Part shown: positions 12,991 through 16,350 of the stretch, one piece after another | How the letters are laid out: every line of letters begins with the position of its first letter | Position numbering within the stretch: position 1 is the stretch's first letter | Source: SFWF01 sp045591645 | GTDB lineage: Bacteria > Bacillota > Clostridia > Oscillospirales > Acutalibacteraceae | Direction: 5' to 3' | Length of the DNA stretch: 16,350 nt | Assembly (NCBI GenBank): GCA_045591645.1 | Contig: JAZNTG010000010.1 | Location: 1 to 16,350, forward strand | Position numbers and translations under genes: made by a program | Notes under the pieces: model-generated | Seen by the model: only the letters and a program-made list of their open reading frames with translations | Told to the model about the DNA's origin: nothing | The model's database searches: none

Positions 12991-14421
12991 ATGAAAAAAA
13001 TGTTTAAGGTTTTATGTATGATTATGAGCGTATTGGTTATTCTTTCTTTTGCTTCATGCAACAAGGAAGCGTTATCGTCCGATACCTCGAGTGCGGGTCA
13101 GCCTTTCGTACCGACCGATGCAGCATCTCTTTGGAATAAGATAGATGAAACGATGAACGGTATCGATTCATATGAAGTAAAATCGATAATTAAAATGAAC
13201 TTCTTTAGCAACGGTAGTAAGATTAATACTTCGGGAGATCAGATTGGCATATTCTGCAAGGGCGAAGATAATTACTATTCATACAAATATTATAAGATGG
13301 AAATAACTTGTGATGAGCCGGAGATTAAAGAGACCTATGAAACTCTAGAGGCATACTATGACGGTAAAATGTATGTTTATAACAAGGACACTAACTATGA
13401 ACAGAAGCTATGTTCTCAAATGACAGTTGATGACTATATAGCATACGGAGCCGAATCAGATATCTTTAAGGATATAGATCTTGCAGATTGTAAGGATCCG
13501 GAGTTTTCGAAAAATGAGGACGGAACATATAGTTTGAAGTTTTCGGGCTATACCAAGAAAACCGTTAACAGTTTACTTAATAATATGGAAATGCCCGAAG
13601 AGGAGTTGGGTGCTGATATCATAGATGTTGAGATAAGCATAGCAACTGATGCACAGTTCCACGCAAAGAAAATGGAATTCAAGTTCGTTTTTGAAGAAGG
13701 GGAAGATGTGCTGAGCACTCCCGAAATCACTGTAACAGACGAGTATTCTAAATTCAATGAGGCAGAGCCCAATTCTGAGGATATCAAAACTGAGGATTAT
13801 GTTGAGGTAGACGATGTCCGTATACTCAAGAAAATAGAAGACGGAATAAAGGATATTGAAAATGCAACCTCGGGCGAGCTTGTCTTGAATATCAAACAGG
13901 ATATTAAAGCGGGCGGTCAAACAAGCACAGTAACTGAGAATGATACTATTTCGTACGGAGTAAAAAACGGAAGCTATTATTATGATGTAATCGCAAAATC
14001 CAACGGTACGAATACAACCATCAAATATAAGGGCGGAATACAGACAATATCCGCTGAGGGTTATGAAGATCAGGTTGTGAGCCTGTCTGAACAAGCGGCA
14101 AAAGAGTATATTAACAGTTTAATAAATACGGCAAACTATGCTAAGGGATATGTTTCGGGAGTAACAAAAGTTGACGACGGAAAGTATAAAATAGAAATGG
14201 GATATGCTGTCAGCGACCTATATGAACAGTTTTTCGAAAGCATCGGCGCAAAATATAAATCGGCTTCTCTTGAGATAGTCGTATGTTCGCAAGGAGATAT
14301 GTTAACCGAGATAGAGGGTAAGCTGAAAATTAACGGAACATTTAATTCGGAAAATCTTGAAATGACAGTTAATTCAACCGTTAGCGTCAAGGATGTTACA
14401 ATACCTACTGTGGATATGTAG
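12991..14421 (+). CDS. Lipoprotein with two tandem copies of one domain
   Basis: This 476-residue protein has a type II signal peptide with lipobox FASC (C23), then a Ser/Thr-rich linker. The mature part is an internal duplication, aligned by eye: repeat 1 at about 47-262 and repeat 2 at about 278-473. Matching landmarks are LWNKIDETMNGIDS / ILKKIEDGIKDIEN, EDGTYSLKFSGY / DDGKYKIEMGYA, and near each end EITVTDEYSKF / EMTVNSTVSVK. The pattern of a short helix followed by many antiparallel strands resembles LolA/LppX-like lipoprotein-carrier folds in general form, but I cannot assign a family. It should sit on the outer face of the membrane. GGGGGAG lies 5 bases before ATG 12991. The leader holds a structured RNA and a terminator, so expression may be attenuated. 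Confidence 0.82.
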   Translation: MKKMFKVLCMIMSVLVILSFASCNKEALSSDTSSAGQPFVPTDAASLWNKIDETMNGIDSYEVKSIIKMNFFSNGSKINTSGDQIGIFCKGEDNYYSYKYYKMEITCDEPEIKETYETLEAYYDGKMYVYNKDTNYEQKLCSQMTVDDYIAYGAESDIFKDIDLADCKDPEFSKNEDGTYSLKFSGYTKKTVNSLLNNMEMPEEELGADIIDVEISIATDAQFHAKKMEFKFVFEEGEDVLSTPEITVTDEYSKFNEAEPNSEDIKTEDYVEVDDVRILKKIEDGIKDIENATSGELVLNIKQDIKAGGQTSTVTENDTISYGVKNGSYYYDVIAKSNGTNTTIKYKGGIQTISAEGYEDQVVSLSEQAAKEYINSLINTANYAKGYVSGVTKVDDGKYKIEMGYAVSDLYEQFFESIGAKYKSASLEIVVCSQGDMLTEIEGKLKINGTFNSENLEMTVNSTVSVKDVTIPTVDM

Positions 14422-14440
14422 CTGAGATATATAAAGTAGG

Positions 14441-14480
14441 GAGACAGTCGCCCAGTTCCAGTCTTACCTGGAGGTGCGTA
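14441..14480 (+). other. Small stem-loop in the 97-bp gap before the membrane-anchored protein
   Basis: TCCAG (14457-14461) pairs with CTGGA (14468-14472) around TCTTAC, with a possible outer CGC/GCG pairing. There is no T-tract, so it is not a convincing terminator. The gap 14422-14518 shows no clear promoter. Confidence 0.3.
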
Positions 14481-14518
14481 TATTGTTTTGTTAATACCGG
14501 TATTTGGAGGAGTTGCCT

Positions 14519-15052
14519 ATGGTTCCTAACAGAACTATTGGTAGGATAGTGTCTTTTTGTGGTATTTTATTGTTCTTGCTCTATCTGTTATTCTTATTAT
14601 TGCCTGATCAGGAAGCAAAACCGTTAGATGTTTATATTTTTTCAGATATAGAAGAATGTCGGAAATTTGATGAAGATATGACATCAAATGTGAAGGTCAC
14701 CATATATAATAAACCTGATACTGATACGAATTTAAAAGATTTAAAATACCTTGATTTTTATGCTTGCAAGTTCCATTCACACGAATTTGAATTTGAATTG
14801 TTCGCCTATAATTTCATAGATAGTGATACGGCGAAAGAATATTTTAAAAATGAAACGGGTAAAAATGATGATCTTGAAATAAATTTCAGCAATTCATCTG
14901 GTATGGGTTTGTTTAGAAGCATAGTAATTGACGGAAATAAGGCATATTCTGTATATTGTAAAGATTCGGATTCCTTAAAGGTAATTGAGTTTATAAATTC
15001 TATTTTTACAAAACAACTAATCAATCAGGTAAGGGAAGGGAACACAGCATAG
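14519..15052 (+). CDS. Membrane-anchored protein of unknown function
   Basis: I do not recognise this 177-residue protein. It has one N-terminal hydrophobic helix (about residues 8-29, very rich in Leu and Phe) after NRTIGR, with no lipobox or obvious signal-peptidase site, so it is probably a type II anchor with the acidic remainder outside. The soluble part alternates charged helices and strands (FELFAYNFIDSDTAKEYF, then GLFRSIVIDGNKAYSVYC) and is reminiscent of small sporulation or stress-related exported domains without a firm match. ATG 14519 is chosen over an upstream TTG at 14504 because GGAGGAG sits 6 bases before it. Base composition is AT-richer than in the genes to the left. A REP-like repeat begins 2 bp after the stop codon. 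Confidence 0.65.
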   Translation: MVPNRTIGRIVSFCGILLFLLYLLFLLLPDQEAKPLDVYIFSDIEECRKFDEDMTSNVKVTIYNKPDTDTNLKDLKYLDFYACKFHSHEFEFELFAYNFIDSDTAKEYFKNETGKNDDLEINFSNSSGMGLFRSIVIDGNKAYSVYCKDSDSLKVIEFINSIFTKQLINQVREGNTA

Positions 15053-15053
15053 A

Positions 15054-15124
15054 TAGGACAGTGGACGGTTCTCTGCCTTAGGCTCGATTTACGGTTGTTT
15101 CTTCGAGGACAAGGAACCGTCCCC
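15054..15124. repeat. REP-like inverted repeat pair (GGACGGTTC / GAACCGTCC)
   Basis: GGACGGTTC (15063-15071) is inverted as GAACCGTCC (15114-15122), and CTCGA/TCGAG (15083-15087 with 15103-15107) lies between, giving a long imperfect hairpin. The T-rich TTGTGTTTTTGTTTT that follows may let it act as a terminator for the gene upstream. The left arm, TAGGACAGTGGACGGTT (15054-15070), recurs with one mismatch at 16127-16143 next to the RAYT gene. The remainder of the gap to 15213 shows nothing else I can identify. Confidence 0.8.
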
Positions 15125-15213
15125 TTGTGTTTTTGTTTTAAGATTTTGAATTCATTACGTTCAGAAATCCAAATTAGAGTAGCTGCTGGTTCATACCATT
15201 GGGGAGATTATTC

Positions 15214-16122
15214 ATGAAAAATAAGGAAATTTTATTTAAGTTTGGCAAAGCCCATGAAATCGTGTGCTCGGACACTTTAATTTGTGCGATTGATGGTAAT
15301 GTTAGACTGTATGATAAACAAACTGGAGAACTTATTGTAACATTATCGAATTTAAAATGTCCAAATCATGCTGCATTTACCAAAGACAACCGTTTGATAG
15401 TTAAGAATACGTTTGGAAAGTATTGTATCTACAACCTTAGCGATTTCTCGCTTGAAAAAAAGATCAGCATAAAAAATTATGGACAGGCACAAGACAGTGA
15501 GTTTTTAATGGTTGAAAACGATAGATATATACTTGGGACTGTGTATAGATTTCCGGACGAGTTATTGTTAATATATGATATTTATACTGATGAAACAATA
15601 CTGATTGATTGGCCAGATGTAAGGGTGCCTCGATTTATTCGGAACAAGCAAGGAAAAATATATGCGTTAGTCGGATTCCCCAAAAAATTTCCGCCTTACG
15701 AATCTATAGTCATGCTCTACGATTTAAGTTCGGTAGTTACTACCAAGACCATACCTGAGCCCATTTTGATTGCTGATGGGGAATATAGGGCGGGATATTG
15801 TGACATTATGGACAATATGATCATAATGGATTTTAACCGCCAGATAATGATTTACGATTTATTGACTAACAGCGGTGAGATATTCACATATTTGTCAAAA
15901 TGTGAAGGCGTTAAATGTCTCGAAATTTCTGAAGACGGTAAATATTTTGCCGTAGCCCAATCAAGCGAAGTTTTTATATTCAGCGTAGGAGAAAAGAAAA
16001 TAGTGGAAAGATTAGAGACCGATATGTGTTATAGCCTAAAGTTTATTGATAATGATACAAAATTGTTGATAGGCTCGTGGAAAAGAAGTTACTGTATCAA
16101 TATCACGTCAATCACAGTGTAG
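15214..16122 (+). CDS. WD40-like beta-propeller protein of unknown function
   Basis: The 302-residue protein has about six recurring strand-turn motifs of the type hydrophobic-Y-D, at VRLYDKQTGE (30-39), YCIYNLSDFS (70-79), LLIYDIYTDE (118-127), VMLYDLSS (166-173), IMIYDLLTNS (211-220) and VFIFSVGEKK (253-262). Spacing of about 40-48 residues fits a six- or seven-bladed beta-propeller. There is no signal peptide, so it is probably cytoplasmic and probably a protein-binding scaffold; no catalytic motif is visible. ATG 15214 has GGGGAG 7 bases upstream; an upstream TTG at 15199 overlaps that site. The gene is AT-rich and is bracketed by REP-like repeats, 5 bp after its stop and about 90 bp before its start. 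That fits an accessory, recently rearranged region. Confidence 0.7.
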   Translation: MKNKEILFKFGKAHEIVCSDTLICAIDGNVRLYDKQTGELIVTLSNLKCPNHAAFTKDNRLIVKNTFGKYCIYNLSDFSLEKKISIKNYGQAQDSEFLMVENDRYILGTVYRFPDELLLIYDIYTDETILIDWPDVRVPRFIRNKQGKIYALVGFPKKFPPYESIVMLYDLSSVVTTKTIPEPILIADGEYRAGYCDIMDNMIIMDFNRQIMIYDLLTNSGEIFTYLSKCEGVKCLEISEDGKYFAVAQSSEVFIFSVGEKKIVERLETDMCYSLKFIDNDTKLLIGSWKRSYCINITSITV

Positions 16123-16126
16123 AGGG

Positions 16127-16199
16127 TAGGACAGGGGACGGTTAGCGTGAAACCAAGGGTCGATCAGGGGACGGTTCTGGTCGATCAGGGGACGGTTCT
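16127..16199 (+). repeat. Cluster of three direct REP-like GGGGACGGTT repeats upstream of RAYT
   Basis: CAGGGGACGGTT occurs at 16132-16143, 16165-16176 and 16186-16197. The last two copies lie in a perfect tandem duplication of 21 bp (16158-16178 and 16179-16199). All are in the same orientation; an inverted partner may lie beyond the window. The same core occurs at 15061-15072 and, inverted, at 15113-15124. REP sequences of this kind are the substrates of RAYT transposases. Confidence 0.85.
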
Positions 16200-16249
16200 A
16201 TGATTGACGAAAAGAGTGATAAGTGATATGATAAGATTGGTGATGAAGA

Positions 16250-16350
16250 ATGGCAAGAGCAGCAAGAATAAAAAGCAAAAACGATACTTATCATATCATA
16301 ATGCGAGGAATAAACCGTCAACAGATATTTGAGGATGAACAGGATAACGA
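16250..16350 (+). CDS. REP-associated tyrosine transposase (RAYT, Y1/IS200-like), N-terminal fragment
   Basis: Only the first 33 codons are in the window; the reading frame is open at the right edge. The start MARAARIKSKNDTYHIIMRG followed by INRQQIFEDEQDN is characteristic of RAYT/Y1 transposases, single-strand DNA endonucleases related to IS200 that cut at REP palindromes. The HUH motif and catalytic tyrosine would lie further on and cannot be checked. The ribosome binding site is weak (GGTGAT, 16239-16244). REP-like repeats lie immediately upstream, supporting the call. Whether the gene is intact is unknown. Confidence 0.85.
   Translation, partial: MARAARIKSKNDTYHIIMRGINRQQIFEDEQDN

Noticed and set aside
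16127..16199. CRISPR array
   Set aside because: Only three short repeats, partly in direct tandem without unique spacers of regular length, and they match the REP-like core next to a RAYT gene.

Overview
The window looks like chromosomal DNA from a low-to-moderate-GC anaerobic Firmicute of the class Clostridia, plausibly a gut Oscillospirales/Ruminococcaceae relative. I infer this from strong AGGAGG-type ribosome binding sites, consensus TTGACA-17-TATAAT promoters, the class II (Firmicutes-type) galactose-1-phosphate uridylyltransferase, a TPP-riboswitch-controlled ThiT, a CpsC/CpsD tyrosine-kinase pair, and the GGGtGRT / NifU-like gene pair. Genus and species cannot be fixed from the sequence alone.

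Layout. (1) 1-1754, minus strand: a NifU-like Fe-S scaffold homologue followed by a GGGtGRT-family protein that runs off the left edge, with a promoter at 1726-1754. (2) 1792-2420, plus strand: a flavin-reductase-like protein with its own promoter and terminator. (3) 2485-4006, plus: a chain-length regulator (CpsC/Wzz type) and a bacterial tyrosine kinase (CpsD type) with no glycosyltransferases beside them. (4) 4038-4841, plus: perfect-consensus promoter, TPP riboswitch with terminator, the thiamine transporter substrate-binding subunit ThiT, and a bidirectional terminator shared with (5). (5) 9697-4837, minus: a tightly packed galT / AEC permease / HprK-like P-loop protein / MscL operon, a terminator, then a type I asparaginase. 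(6) 9706-12695, plus: prephenate dehydrogenase, nicotinate phosphoribosyltransferase and a His-rich lipoprotein in one overlapping operon, transcribed divergently from galT with -35 boxes 8 bp apart. (7) 12696-12990: the longest gene-free stretch. It has a promoter-like sequence, a pseudoknot-capable structured RNA that I cannot assign to a known class, a strong intrinsic terminator and a second hairpin, all in front of (8) a 476-residue lipoprotein made of two tandem copies of one domain. (9) 14519-16350: a more AT-rich accessory stretch with a membrane-anchored unknown, a beta-propeller protein, REP-like GGGGACGGTT repeats after both genes, and the first 33 codons of a REP-associated tyrosine transposase (RAYT) that runs off the right edge.

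Most genes are ordinary housekeeping or accessory metabolism. The parts that recognised families do not explain are the unassigned leader RNA with the duplicated lipoprotein behind it, the HprK-like protein inside a galT-mscL operon, the GGGtGRT/NifU-like pair of unknown function, and the RAYT/REP system at the right end.
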